DNA of 64,000 bases. Origin: Macropodus opercularis (lineage: Eukaryota; Chordata; Actinopteri; Anabantiformes; Osphronemidae). The stretch spans positions 20,044,501-20,108,500 of the forward strand of contig CM061097.1 in assembly GCA_030770545.1 (NCBI GenBank), given 5' to 3'. The position numbers and the translations under genes are program-made. Positions 10,440 through 24,100 of this stretch are shown piece after piece. Under the pieces are notes generated by a model that was not told where the DNA came from, did not search any database, and worked only from the letters and a program-made list of their open reading frames with translations. Position 1 is the first letter of the stretch. Each line of letters starts with the position of its first letter.

Positions 10440-10575
10440 TAGCAAGCGGCAGAGGTTGAGCTGTCGCCCACCACTCGTAGGATCAGTGGTTGCTGAAGTG
10501 TCCTTGGGCAAGACACCGAACCCCCAAGCTGCCCGCGGTGTCTCAGCCTAGTGAGGGCGAATGAGACGCAGCGTC
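10440..10575 (+). mobile_element. SINE-like copy (tRNA-derived family)
   Basis: GAAGTGTCCTTGGGCAAGAC followed by ACCGAACCCCCAAGCTGC and GGGCGAATGAGAC is the conserved body of a teleost repeat also present near 1.15, 27.7 and 54.8 kb. The B box is degraded here. Confidence 0.6.
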
Positions 10576-13500
10576 ATGTTGATCTCTGTCAGGGGATCAG
10601 CCACTGAGTTTACCATAAACGTGCCTGTGATCCATTTCATTGTCTTTCAAATTTGGCTTGAACTAAAATGTAGCAGGTCAGATAAAAGTCTTATGTTCGT
10701 GCTTCAGGTGAGGATGTGATTTTTCTTTATTTATCTTGTGGCTAAGATGTGCGTCGAGTCTCCCCTCTGTTATTTTGCTGTGATTAAAACCAGATTTTAA
10801 CCAGCTTTTTGTGTGAAGCCTTTCGTGGGATCTTCAGTTTCAAGGACTAGACTTTAATTCTGATGCTATTTTGTGTGTGTAATTGCTGAAACTCCACTTG
10901 TGTGAATAGAGACGGTTTTATTGCTTCATTAATCAGCCGAACAGCTTTCACTTGTGACAACATAATTGAAGAAAGATTTCTAATAATCGTTTAACCTTTT
11001 AAAATGAATAAACACATCCTGTGCGGTGGTGGTCGGCCTGTGTGCAGATATTCAGATTCAGATAAAACATCTTAATCGTTAATCGTGTGCAACTGTCTGT
11101 ATCATATTTCTGATCTTTGTTTTTCCTACATACGTGAAGAATGAGCTTTTCTTTTCCCAACAAACGATGTGTTAAGTGGCCAAACGTCTTCTGTAACTTA
11201 ACAGCAACCTAAAATGGTGCCACACTGCCACCTAGCGGTCTGATGAAGACGTGCCTCTCTACAGGAGGACAAGGCCTCACAGTAAATCATCCTACTCTCA
11301 GTCAGGCTCTAAATCTCTCACCGTATCTCAGCCAGACAACAGCTCCCAGACAAATCTACATTTAAAGGCATCGTGGGAGAATGAGACTGGGATTCACGGT
11401 GGAAGGAAGGAAAACCATTGCACACAGAAGGAGTGGTCCCTGCACATACCAGAGAGTCTTCTGTTTCCCCATCTGCCACAGACAGATCTCATTTCAAAGC
11501 CCACTGGCAGAGGGGAGGGATGTTTACAGTAAAGTCCAATTATGCTTTTTCTGCATGAGTGCATCCAATAAAACGCTGATGAATAACAGTTGTCATACAT
11601 AAGGTCATTTAGGACCGAGGCAGTAAGATGCGTTTAAATGACGCCTGCTCTGCCTGAAGGAGAAGAGCTGCTGGTGCTGGCGTGAAGCCAAACGGTCTCT
11701 GTTTGTGGAATCCGTTGCGCTGCAGTGTATCTGCTACTGACAGATTGGTCCGGTTCATGTCACATTTCCAGTACACAGAGATCAGGTGTCGCCCTGTGTA
11801 GGTTCTGGATAATCCGTGGACAACCAGAGATTCGTTAGACATCAGGTGACACGTAAGAAAACAAACGAACGGTCAAAACGACCTCACTGTAAACTAGGTG
11901 GCGCCAAAGCTCAAACACACACCAGGGTTGGATCAAACAGCCTTCGTGGGTGTTACATCCAAGCAGTGAGCACGTGTGGGTCTATGAGGAACAAGTTCCT
12001 CCAACCGTTCATCTAGATGAAGCGTGTTGTGATTTATGGTCTGTCTGCGGCTGTTTTATCCAGCCCTTGTGTGGTTTTTGAGCTTTGAGCTTCCTCTATT
12101 TTCCTTTTGACCCCTTGAAGGCTGCACGAGGGTTAATCGGTGCCAAAGCTCTAAACTGTAACATGAACATATGCAGAGCAACGGTTTCTGTTTACTCTCG
12201 TTTCTCTGTCGCAAGAGTCGTCGAGATTTTCTGTGTAGCTTCACGTTCCTGATGTTCTCGATCTGTAAACGGACAAGAGGTTCTGCACAAAGTCAACAAT
12301 CTAATCACGTTAGCGGCGACAGGGTTCCACTGCTTTGTTCAGGACATCACACAAGTTTCTTTCTGTTGTTTTCTTTTATGTAGGAAAATGTACGAGAACA
12401 GCCGATAGAGCTTGTTTAAGTCAAATATTCTCTTATGTTTGTGGCATTTGACTGACTGTTGTCCCAACCTGCCCAGCGTTAGGTTTTCCATCATAGCAGA
12501 ACAGTGGTCGCACGTACAGTGATTTATTACCTACAATTGCACAACACAGAGCAGAGTCTGGTTCCATCTGTAAGCAGTAAAGTAACATAATCTTGACTTT
12601 TCTTTGTTGGTGAGGTTGTTCATCTTGTTCACTGTCATACTCTGGATCTGATTCTCTCAAACATGTAAAGAAGATGACATGTGGAGCAATAAACAAGTAA
12701 AACCATGAAGCTGTGGAATCTTTCAAACCGGCAGAAGAACAGTGCTGCTCAGTTGTTTTGTGTTTCTGTCACAGCAGGGAACCTTCCACACACTCAATGC
12801 AAGACTGACTACAAAAACGTTTCTCACAATATTCAGTTGTCCAAAACAACTTTTTGGCACTAATCAAACTAAACAAACTACCGATGGACATAAAGATCCT
12901 GTAAAAGGCAACTCTGGCAACATCAGAACCAGTTTACGGGTCTAGTGAGTATTGCTGCATGTGTGGAAGTTGCCTACAAACGTGTGTGGCTCCAAAGTCT
13001 GACTAATCCTCAAGTCACATTTCTACAAGTCTCTCACTTTAATGGCAAATGCTGTGATTGTGATACAATGAATGATAAAACGATTATTAACTGATACTTG
13101 GTGTTGAGCCTTTTGTCTTATTCTTTATTTCTCTATATTCAATGGACTCCAAGGTCAGATGTTTGAGAAATGTTATATCTTGTTCTTTGAGACCCTGTGA
13201 AGCTGTGATCGTGTTTTATATGTGCGGTTGGCAAAGAGGAGAAGCCAGGGGGTCTCACTGCTGCCATGATGTAAAACACTTTATGAGTTTTTGAAAGCAA
13301 GTTGGTGTGATTCCATGTGCTAAGATTCCTGCTTCTTTGTGGTTTGCATTTCATTTGAAAAACGTAACAAGGCCTGTTCAGTTTTGGCTGCAGTTTTCTA
13401 TAAAGGTAAACAGCTGAAACCCACAGTTTACTGCAGCGTATGTGGTAACAGGGTACAAAACAAAAACATCTTAGACATTAAATAACCCACAGTGTAGCAT

Positions 13501-16500
13501 TTGAATTGCTCCAGTCCAGTACTTGGTCCTGGTGTTAGAACAGGTATTGGAATAAATGGTGTTAAGTCCTGATTCTGTGGTGGAAACATGCAAGACAGAC
13601 CAAAATGTGTAAATTAACTCCTATTTGTTATTAAGGTTACGACTTTGCATGTGGATGTGTGTAAATAGCCTAAAAGCAACAGGCTGCAGGAGATGCTGTC
13701 CAGGTGCCTTCGATCTAACCTGGAGCAGAATCACAGCCTCTCACACAGGCTGGACAGAAGCCGCCACACCGTGGGTTCAGAGGTTCGAACGACCAAACCA
13801 AACAGAGATCTGTGTTATCCTGAAAGGTGCAGTGACAGTTTGGGTTATAACACAAAGCAGCAGGGAAAACACTGAGCAACAGAGATTCAACACACACACA
13901 ATTAGCAGTGTTTCAAGTCAAAGAATTGTCATTTTGTAATGTTTTGTTGAGTCTTGTGTGCAGTGTAAATCTCTTTCTCCATGTAGCACAGGACACGTTT
14001 CAAGCAAAGCAATTGTTACTGATGGAAAGCAAAAAAGTTTGAAAGAAACCTTCAGCACGTTTTCTTCTTCTCTTATTTTTATATCTCTAGTGTCAAGTTC
14101 ACATCTGATCTTTGATGAAATAAGAAGAATGTTGTGCTATTTGAAAAGTATTTTTTTCATCTCTCTACACATCTGTGAAACATTTTGCTGAACTCAGGTT
14201 CACCACCTCAGGGCATCACTCTGCGCTTTCGCAGGGTCAGGGTTCACGTCCATAGTGAAATGGTGCAAGTCTTGCTGGATTCAGGAAAAGATTTCTGCCA
14301 CATAACACAGAATATTTCCCTTAAAACAAACCAAGAGTCATGAAATGTAATACTTTGGAAATGAAAGTGTGTTTCGTGAAAGCACTGGAAAGAAATCAAA
14401 TTATTACAGGAGTCGACTGAAGTAAAACATGAACCCAATTTAAGTTTATTCATGAGCATATAACATTCAGATTAATAAAATACTTATAAACTATGGAAAA
14501 AAATGAAGGGAAAATACTTGAGAAAAAAATAAGGGAACAATATTTACATAAGAGATCATGTTAAATATGCAACAATGTCATTCAAACGTCTATGCTTATA
14601 CACGTAGCTTAAAATACTTCACAGCTTTTTGTCAGAACATTCCTAAGATGTCTGACTGAGCCTTTACTAGTAGTAGTAGTCTAGTAACTTGGATTCATGT
14701 TTCATGTTAGTTAATGCAGATTCAAGATGTGACTGACATGATCCCAGTGTTCAGCCTGGCCACACCAGAAATACTTCAGGACATATTTAAGGCCAATGGG
14801 GCGGCAGCAAAAAGCTGCGATGCCCTTATCAAGAGATAAAAGGGCAACAAATAGCTTGTTATCGGTAACAAAATGAACTAAACATTTATGATGATGAAGC
14901 AATTCCAGCAGTTTCTTCAACTGACACCTGGGTGACCAGGCTATTAGACTTGCACAACAGCAACATTAAAAGCCAATCCAGGCACCATCATCTAACAAGG
15001 GCACTTTTAATACTTCCATCAATTTATGAAGATCAACAGTAGTCACCAAACACTATGCATAGCACAGTTTACAACAAAAACGTGACTCAGAGTAGTAAAT
15101 ACAGTAACCACACGTTTTGGCTTTGCAGATGCAACACAAGGGGTTAACACAAATGAATGCATGGTGCGTGAATATCTGCAGAGAGATTTAACTGGAATGT
15201 TTGAGCTGGATTTCATTTCAACTACAAAAATCAAAGCCCACAAAGTAAACATGCAGGAAATGATGCAAGCACCAAGCAGCCTTAGAAGACAGCAGTGCAA
15301 ATGAAAGTCAATACAGTGTTCGTTGATGTAAATATATCCTCAGTTCAGCCAAGAAAATGAATTAAAGCATGTGTGGAGTCTGATACAAAAAGATGTTCAC
15401 CTGTGTTTTGGCTTCATTGCTTTCCAAAAACGTCAGACATATACATTTATGTGTAGCTTTACGTAATCTGTTGCCCGTGACATCCTTCGCTTTTTTCAAG
15501 CACATGACAGCTCAACCAATGAATATCATGAGAAAGAAAAGGATCAAATCATTTCTGAATACGTCGGGTCTTGAACTTGGTTACAAAGGATACTCTGAAC
15601 GACTGAACGGGTCATGCACATGGCGCTTCGCTTAGAGAGAGGAAGTGATTGTGGAGACGCAGTATTAAGGGTGCCGGTCTAGGTGGTCCTCTGGGGCTGC
15701 TCTGCTCAGCCAAGCAGGTGCTGCAGAGAGAGAGACGATAAATAAAGGCCTCTCGCAGCAGGCAGCCAGATTTGTCGTGGAAGAAAAGCACATGTGACTA
15801 CTAAAACCAAGGATGACGAATCTCCTGAGGGGCACACGTGGTGCAGTTACCTCACATCAATAGGTGGCAGTCATTAACGACACTAAGTTGCCCTTTGCAT
15901 TTTCTCACATTTCCTATTGAGCCCAGATTTTGTCATGGTACAGTTGTATTGTTTATTATGGCGAGGCTGATCCTGACGCCATCTGCCTCTGAAGGAAGTC
16001 GTGTGGGCCAAGTCAATGTGTCTCAACCCATGTTGGGCCTTACCCCAAACTCAACTACTACACCTACTTTAAAGTTTCTTACTATGCTACATATTAAATA
16101 TCATTATAGTAAATCGAGGCTTCGGGGCTGATTTCAGGCCCCTGAATCTGAAGAACTGCCAGAAGTGGAAGGTTGATGACTTCCTTGCCAACATGAGCTT
16201 TAATAAAAGCTTGGTGTCAGCCTGACACTGTGGCGTTTCAATCTAAGCCTGGAGGGAAATAAGGAAAAAACCTGGGCAGGATCTGGAGGCTTATGTACTG
16301 TATGTGTTCTCAGCCTGCTTGCCGTCTGTAGTTTACCTTGTCTTTTGACCATGGCAAAGCTCCAATGCTCTTCTCTCTCAAAAGCTACTTATGAAAGACC
16401 TGGGTTTACATTCCTCCACAGGACATGTATACGTGCTGAGGCGCTGAGCAGGAACCTCAAATGAAAGATTAATCCCTGTGCGCCTCTGAATACTAGCAGG

Positions 16501-17976
16501 GCAATGGCTTTCTCATCCACAGGGATCTATGGCCTCACACACGTTGCCAAACACAACATTCCTCATTGGTAAAATATTTACGGCGTACATCTATCCTCAG
16601 TCTGAGCAGCGCTAACTGGAGCCCATCCAGCATCGGCATGATTTTTAGCCCAGCACATCCTAGGATGACACCATGAAAAGAGCTTCCCTGTCATTTTCTG
16701 TGCATAAGACAAAACGATTTGGGGTTTAGTCACAGACACTGAAGCGATCCATGCGAGGAGACGAGCCCTTGTAGAAAAACCATGCACGGACGAGGCATCT
16801 GCAAGGCTCTTTTAACGGTAACTATGCTGTCCCCCAATATTTCAGCTTTTAAAACAACAAACTAAGGAATGAGAACTGCTGAAGGCAGCCCCTGATACAT
16901 TTTAGAACTGCCTGAACGAAAAGATAAATGTTTTATTTGCTGCAAAACATTTCCCAGAAAACATATCTTTTAAATCAAGGACAGACATTTTTTGATTGTT
17001 TTTGATGAACGGATGTATAATTTGATCTTAAGGTTAAAGCTGAGTGTAATGAAATTGTAATGAAATAACCTGCAGCAACTATAAATGGAATGTGGCCTTC
17101 GATGGCTCCGACCCAGTTTACAGTGAGTGTGTCACAGCCACTAGAATTTTTAATTTAATGGAACCAGTGCGTGACAGACGTCCATTCATTTACCGCTGCT
17201 GTGCTGAAGCTATTGTTTTTTTATTTGGAGCAGCAATATGTCCTCCTGTCTTCACTTAGCTTTACTTCCCCTTACTCTACCAGTCATCGTCCTGCCAATA
17301 AAACAAAACGCAGATGCAGTGAGATGCTGAAAATCAGTCATGTGCAATGAAAAAAAAATGACAATTCTTTGTTGTGCTTCCTCAGGGTACATAGCTAAAT
17401 ATATTTTGAATTACAAATTAATTAAGTCGTTTTAGAAATGAACCCTAATAACCAGAAACAGTCACATTTTGTGTTGTGTATTGTGTGTGTAAACCTTGTA
17501 TTTATTTGGTTTGTTGCAGTAACACTTTTGACTCTCCTGCTACCTGTGACCAGACATTAATGTTGTAGGAGCCTGTCCAATTGCCATGTAAACAAGGAAA
17601 TTGACAATTTCAACAAAAACGTGCTAATTGTTTAAATACAGCCACATAAAAACATCCAACTTCATGGTGTTGTACTAAAAGGACAATTACTTACTCCTAG
17701 GGTTTGGCTGCTGTACTTTCTGAACAGGGAACTAAATTTACGATACAGCCTTCACCAAAGTCTGTGGCAAAACAGCTACGCAATAAAGTTATAAAGTCAG
17801 TAAAGTAATGCTTCAAATGCTACATAAAACAGCCCTCCTGACAGCAAAGCACTTAACTAAATAAATGATATTAATTACAGATGAAAACACTTTGATGTGG
17901 GAGTTTTCTTTGAATGCAGAGGAGGTGCTCTGCCTCAGAGCGATGGCTAACAGGACACATGATGAATGAACCCAGT

Positions 17977-18089
17977 TTTATTACACACACATATCTAGTA
18001 GCTAGTTAGCTAGTGTATTTTTATAAGCTTTTATGTGTTTCTTATATATATATATATATACATACATACCAGCATAGAGTATTTTTATT
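17977..18089 (-). terminator. Candidate golga7 polyadenylation signals
   Basis: On the minus strand AATAAA occurs at 18084-18089 and 17977-17982, 28 and 135 bases after the stop. The first is very close to the stop and known GOLGA7 transcripts have longer UTRs, so a more distal signal may be used. Confidence 0.3.
18044..18068. repeat. TA microsatellite
   Basis: A run of TA units passes into CATACATAC. It adjoins one copy of the 41-bp repeat in the golga7 3' UTR. Confidence 0.85.
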
Positions 18090-18116
18090 ACACAGCAAGA
18101 CTCACCATGGCAGCTT

Positions 18117-18158
18117 TTATCTAGACAGGCTTCGGTCTTCAAAAATGGTGACTTCAAT
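18117..18158 (-). CDS. golga7: golga7 exon 5, 13 codons plus stop
   Basis: The exon reads IEVTIFEDRSLSR then TAA, matching the family C-terminus (IEITIYEDR). The acceptor ends CATTAAG and has a poor pyrimidine tract. A 41-base direct repeat lies on either side of the exon. Confidence 0.88.
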   Translation of the reverse strand: MEVTIFEDRSLSR

Positions 18159-21100
18159 CTTAATGGAGATCAGTCAAGAACAATAATCTGCTGTGAGTTT
18201 GGGTTGGTGTGTAGTTAGCGAGTGTATTTTTATAAGCCTTTCGGTGTTTCTTTAATCTCACGTAAAATAATTATTATTTCAGTTTGTCAAAATGAAACAT
18301 TTCACAAACTGTAATTGCAACTGCTGTAGAGGATGATTTGTCCTCCATTATTCAATTCAGTTTTATTTCTATAGCGCCAATTCACAGCAGCAGTTATCTC
18401 AAGGCACTTTACAAGGTGTAAACCCAACAGATCCCACGTAGAGCAGCTTTAATTGGAGCCAATCGGTAGATTACAGAATGTATAGAATGTAACCTTCAGG
18501 AAGAAGGAAATACTAAGTGGTGTTTGTGGAACAGAGGCCTCATCGAGTCAGCTTAACGTGTGCAGGGGGGATTTCAATCTGTCAGCTCTGCGGGGAATTG
18601 CACATGTTCAGAGTGAAAATTGAAGCAGTCACATCATCAGACAATTACTAATGTGATCATGTTTTCTTTGGTTCATGTGTGAAAGCAACTGTTGAGGTGA
18701 CACATTCCTGTCAGGTCCTCAGTGCTCCCAAGCCAAAGTCAGCACAGCAGCCGACAGTGTGGGAGAAATAATCCAGATCACTGTCGGCCCTATAAAATCA
18801 TAGGCAGGAGAGGGAACAAAGCTCAGCTGTGAACAATTTCAGTCATATTTTGTTATCCTTAATCTCCCATCGCTGCTCACTTATAATTATTGTGGATGTT
18901 TAGTCACCCCCACACACACATTTATTACAGTGCACTAGTTCTGGTAAAGCCAGGATGTTGGTGCACCCGCTGATTTTATGCAGATGCTATGGATTACATA
19001 GTAACTTTTATCTGGTGTTTTTACAGGGTATCCCTACATAGCGCTGGATTTCCTGTAAGCTGCAGAGACTGCTGCTTTCCATTTTCACTCAGCAGTTACA
19101 GGGAAAGACATAGCAGGGGAGATGGCCTGTAAATCACCACTTCTATGAGGTCACTGTGAGAGCTCCTTGTTCTGCTTGTGTTCACGTTTTCTGATCGCAG
19201 GCTATGTAACTTAGAGCTAAAATACATTCATTTGAAAAGTGCTTTGAACGCATTTAATTCCTTCTACATGATCGGTTTCTTTATTAGTTTGGATTGTGTC
19301 TCTAATGCATTTGTAAGAATGGTGATCTAGCGTACTGTGCTACCGATATCACTGCATTTCTCTGGAGACATAAATAAATGTCTGTTATGCGAGTATTTGT
19401 TTGGCTACGACAGTCAAGGATACAACTCGCAGACCTCTCTCGATGGGGTCGGTGAGCAGGAGGCCTCGTGGTGCGTAGATCTTGTCATTCTGCTCCTGAA
19501 TGTACTTGGCAATCTTCTTTAAAACCTAAAAGGAGACGGCAACAGTAGGTAAATAAAACACCACCATCAGGATCGTTAGCACAATTTCTCCAAATGTGTT
19601 TCCACTTTGTCTTTGTGGATTATTAAGACATGTCAAGTTGTCCTTTCAACCTGTTTAAAGCCTCCAAATGCCAGTTTGCCTGCACAATGAAAAACAACCT
19701 TAACAATGAAAGTTTTCTATATTCTCAGTGTTGTCTTTCTTTAATAGCACATATCCGAGACATGTAACATATTCACAACAACACTGATTCTTTTATGCAG
19801 GGAAAGCAAGGAGGAAAAAAGTCCCTCTCAGCGTGTTTGTTGCCAAAATGGCCACCTGCAGTTTACATCCCCAAAAAACGATAAAACAACAATTCATTAC
19901 ATTAAATTCACTACTTTCTTTAATTTGCATCAGTCCTTGTCATGAAAAACAAAATCATTCATTTCACCCTTTAAAGTGGCTGCGGGCAGAACGGAGAATA
20001 CCTCAAAAACACACCTCTCCAACGTCTTGAAGAATGGCTGCACTTTAACAGCTTTTGTCCTTTATGCATCATTGACTGATTTTATTATTCCCCTTTTCTC
20101 TTTTAAAAAAAGAATTATCAATATTCATCAAAAACTACAAGTTTGTAGTAAAAGGATGAAACCTATTTTACCCATTTTTTCTGAATTTATACTGTAAATC
20201 ATAGTAATTAAAACACTATATATTGTATATTCTTGATATATTTAAAGAGCCAATATTCATTTCTCACATATTTTCCATGACATTCAAAAGACAAAGAAAC
20301 AAAGCTCTTGCACTTGACGTGTAAGCATAAGAGCAACATTCCTCTCCTTTGAGGCTGTACTGTCAGCCAGCGGCACAAAATAAATTGCATGAATAAAGCA
20401 AAGGAAAAATTCTGCTTAAGATCAGCAAATACTGGAAGAAAACCTCCTACAGTCGCTCAAAGTAAAACCAAGAAGTGACGGGCTTCTAGAACACACTGAA
20501 GATCCAAAGCAGACATTATACTCCACAATGTACTACTGTAAAACTTAACAAACCACCCACCTCTGTCATCACTACACTGTTTAACGTCCACATGCAAATA
20601 TGAGAACGCAGCATCTATAGATACTACATAACGTTCATTATTAGATCTGGATACTCGATAAATACTTGTTTCCACAAGCCGTGCAAGATGTTTTCAGTTA
20701 AAGCAGACATATGGTTGACCCCACTGGCGGAGGCACAAAACACCCTGCAATGCCAAATACAGCTTAGTCCAGGCATTTCAAATGTGAGGAGTTTCTCTGA
20801 AATCTATCACTGTAAATGTACTGGCTTGGATAAACAATTAGAACACATCAGTCTGGCTTCAGGAAACTATGACTGATACCTTTGTTCACATTTTATAGAT
20901 TAATCTAAAAAGATATTATTTTGCATTAATCACCAAATTAAATCCACACTATTTCATTGGAGCAATCAATTGTATTGATAATTCCTCTGCCTGAATTCCT
21001 ACGTGATCTTCCCGGTACGGGCGCAGCACCAGCAGTGCTGCAGCTTGGTCTCAGGAACTTGGACAAATCAACAGGTACATGAATCACTGTAACAGCAGGG

Positions 21101-24100
21101 TTCGGCAGGAAAGAAACAGGCACGTATTTGCATTTACTGCTGTGGAAGAGAGCAAATGTACTAGTTCTTGTAGTTTTCATTTCCAGTCTTACCAGAAATC
21201 TTTTGGATCGAGACAAACTTGCTAGATTAAAATGTTTATCTGATCTTGATAATGTGCTTCTCTTTGTTTTAGTGGTTAATGGTGACTGGATATGTCAATA
21301 TGCCTTAATACTGATAAATGCTGATAGAAGTGGTGTCATGAGAACCAGAAATCTGAAGTCATTCAAAAACTAACTTGTCTGTCTGCTATGGCACATACTG
21401 TGAGAAGGCAGTTTTAGTAACTTACTACTATAAAAAATGGTATGTGGTCAGATATGCAGCCCATTCATTACATCTATGCATTTATAAGTCCTCTCACCTT
21501 CTCATAGTGAGTCTCCATGCACAGGAAGACGGTGTATGCGGTGAGGCAGGCCAGACAGCCTTCAATGTACGACTGGCTCCCTAACTTCTCTGCTTCAGCG
21601 TACAGGTTGTTCAGTGTCCGGACCGTCTCCTCAAACTGCTGCTTGTCAATCTAAGACATAGAGGAGAAGCAAAGAGTTAAAACCCGTAGACAAGCGGAGC
21701 GCCAGGAGTGCACTTTCACCGCAGTATGTGCGAGCTTCCTGCCTCACATGGGAAAGCTGAGTGGAAACAAGATAAACGAGAAGCTGACGTTCCTCGGACT
21801 AGTCATATCAAGGGAATACTGAGCCTCCAACGGACACTATTAAGAAGCCTTGACCATATGGTCTGTGAATGTTTTCCCATAATAACCTGCAGGACAACTG
21901 TACTGAAAGCAGGACACAAGTCTGTGACAACCCTGAAAGGAATGTTAATGGTTTCCTCCTAAGCACAGCCCCACTTTGAGTAAGATAAAAGTGTATATCA
22001 GCTTTTCTGGAACCACGGATGACTGATAATCACGCCTGTGTTTATACCAAGAATTCATTAACGAAGACCTTCTGCAACAATGGCCGAGTCTAAAACCCGG
22101 GCTGATGTACAGGCCATATTTGGTGATCCCACTGTGATACTGATAAAGAAGTAGAAGCATGGACCAGATCACGGGCCAGTCAGTGGCAGCAATGACGAGC
22201 TCCAGTACATCAGTGGTCTTACGTGTGTTTGGTACCCACCACTGAAACTACGTTCCACTCCTAATGACCCAACTGTGAGGCTGTGATTCAAACCACATTT
22301 CTGCCTGAGAATCTTTCCATTACATTTAACACAATCATCGAGTTCAAAGCTGAATAGGGTTTACAAATTCAACCATGGACAAGACCACTGCAATTAGATG
22401 TGCATTACAGAGTATTTGATATCTTGCAGTAAATATATAATATGTATACAGATCAGAGAAAGCTGTTAGTTCTAAATTAATAAAGGATTAAATGCTGCCT
22501 GGTTCTTCATTACAACTCACCAACAGCAATAAAACTCGCTACCAGAAATAACTCCCACATCCAAAGACAATTATCTGCAAGAATGTGACGCGATACTGTG
22601 CCAGCAAACGTTAAACAAGACAAACTTAATGGCAGATTCAGACTTGATTTGTGATGCAGAGTAACAAATGAGTGACCTAAAATGGCTTCCGCTAAACAGT
22701 TCAGCATTATACTGCATATTTTACAAACAAATATATGCGGGAGGATTTGTTTATGATACAGAACTTTGCTTTTAGCAGAAGAAAACTGTTTTTTGAGTTA
22801 CAGTATAGTGTGTGTGTGTATAAAGTAAATCATACAGAAAAACAAGGGAGACCACCCAATCCAGAGGGAAGTGCCAATAAACCCCCAGTGAGTGGTTTAA
22901 GTGTTGTGAAGCTGTTCTTTTAATGTGGCTGGTGCATTTCAAAACTGTGCCTTTCTGGCTTGTGAGCTCTGAACCATTTGCCTGGTACTGTCTTTAATGT
23001 GGCGCCGAGCCTGTTCAGTGTCAGTGACCTGCTCTTCCGCCGCCACCATATCATTAGGAGGCTCTTAACCCACTTCATCCATAGTTCACAGAAGGACGAA
23101 GGCCAGCGGAGTTGGAGAAAAGTCAGATTTCACACTGATTTCAGGTGAAATTCATGACTCTAGTGCCAAATCAGCACCTGTAACTCCCTGATCCTGACAC
23201 GATGCGTTACCAGGCAACAACAATCATTATTATTCCCACATAACTAACCACAAAGAGCGAGTCATCTGAACTTATTCAGATGACTACAGCACAGCATTGC
23301 TTTGTGTAACCAACAGCTCCCCTTCAATCCAGCAGGTCCTCTCTACTGAAAGTAGTAGAGGTGAATTTCTGCAAGCAGCTGCCGCCTTTGTCCTGCACAC
23401 AAACTCTTGGGAAGAGATTAGACACTTAATTATGTGTATACAAGGCAGCGAAATTAGCAGTGTGGAAATCTGGCTCTCTATGGCTGAACATAAAATCACA
23501 GGTTGTGGTTTACATGGCAAAAGAAATCAGCGCAATCAAGAAAGCAAAGTGCAGCCAGGTTACTTCAGTGTGTACACACACGCTGTTTTAATGATGCTGG
23601 CAGCACAGTAGGACCCACTGCCTCTCAAAACCATTCAATCAGTGAATGATGCTCTGTCAATCATCTTCACCCGTGAGTGTCATACAGCAACTCACTGTGA
23701 ATAGAACAGCACAGTCATCACTTTGCTTTACGAGATGTAAAGAGCCGTCCTACCCTGGTGTCCAGCTCAGACGGGAACTTGGTTTGGAACTGGCAGACAG
23801 TGCCGTTACTATAATCTCTCTGAATGAAGACTTTAGCAGCAACAGCCGCCTGCTGCCTCATGTCCTGCAAGCTGTGAGTCTGTGGAAACAAAACATTATG
23901 ATTTCATAGTTGACGGCTAACACAATAACACATTAAATCTATATTATCATAGTTACAGTGGCTCTGTTCTATGTAGTTGTACAAAGATGGTGGTTTAATG
24001 CAAAGTCAAGTAACTGTTTGTTTAGTTCAATGTTGATGCTACAAGAAAGAATCTGAATCAGCACCGGGAGAAAAATAAATCCAAAAATGTATAGTTTAAT

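Larger units (their letters stand above)
8721..18000. other. Intergenic DNA between loxl2 and golga7 (convergent genes)
   Basis: The two genes point towards each other. Apart from the Tc1/mariner relic near 9.2-9.5 kb and the SINE-like copy near 10.45 kb, I recognise nothing. ORFs are all under about 105 codons and lack family features. Part of the right end must be golga7 3' UTR, whose limit is unknown. Confidence 0.6.
18003..18252 (+). repeat. 41-bp direct repeat flanking the last golga7 exon
   Basis: The copies at 18003-18043 and 18212-18252 share TAGTTAGC, AGTGTATTTTTATAAGC and GTGTTTCTT and differ at four positions. They lie 209 bases apart, one in the 3' UTR and one in the last intron. 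Confidence 0.8.
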
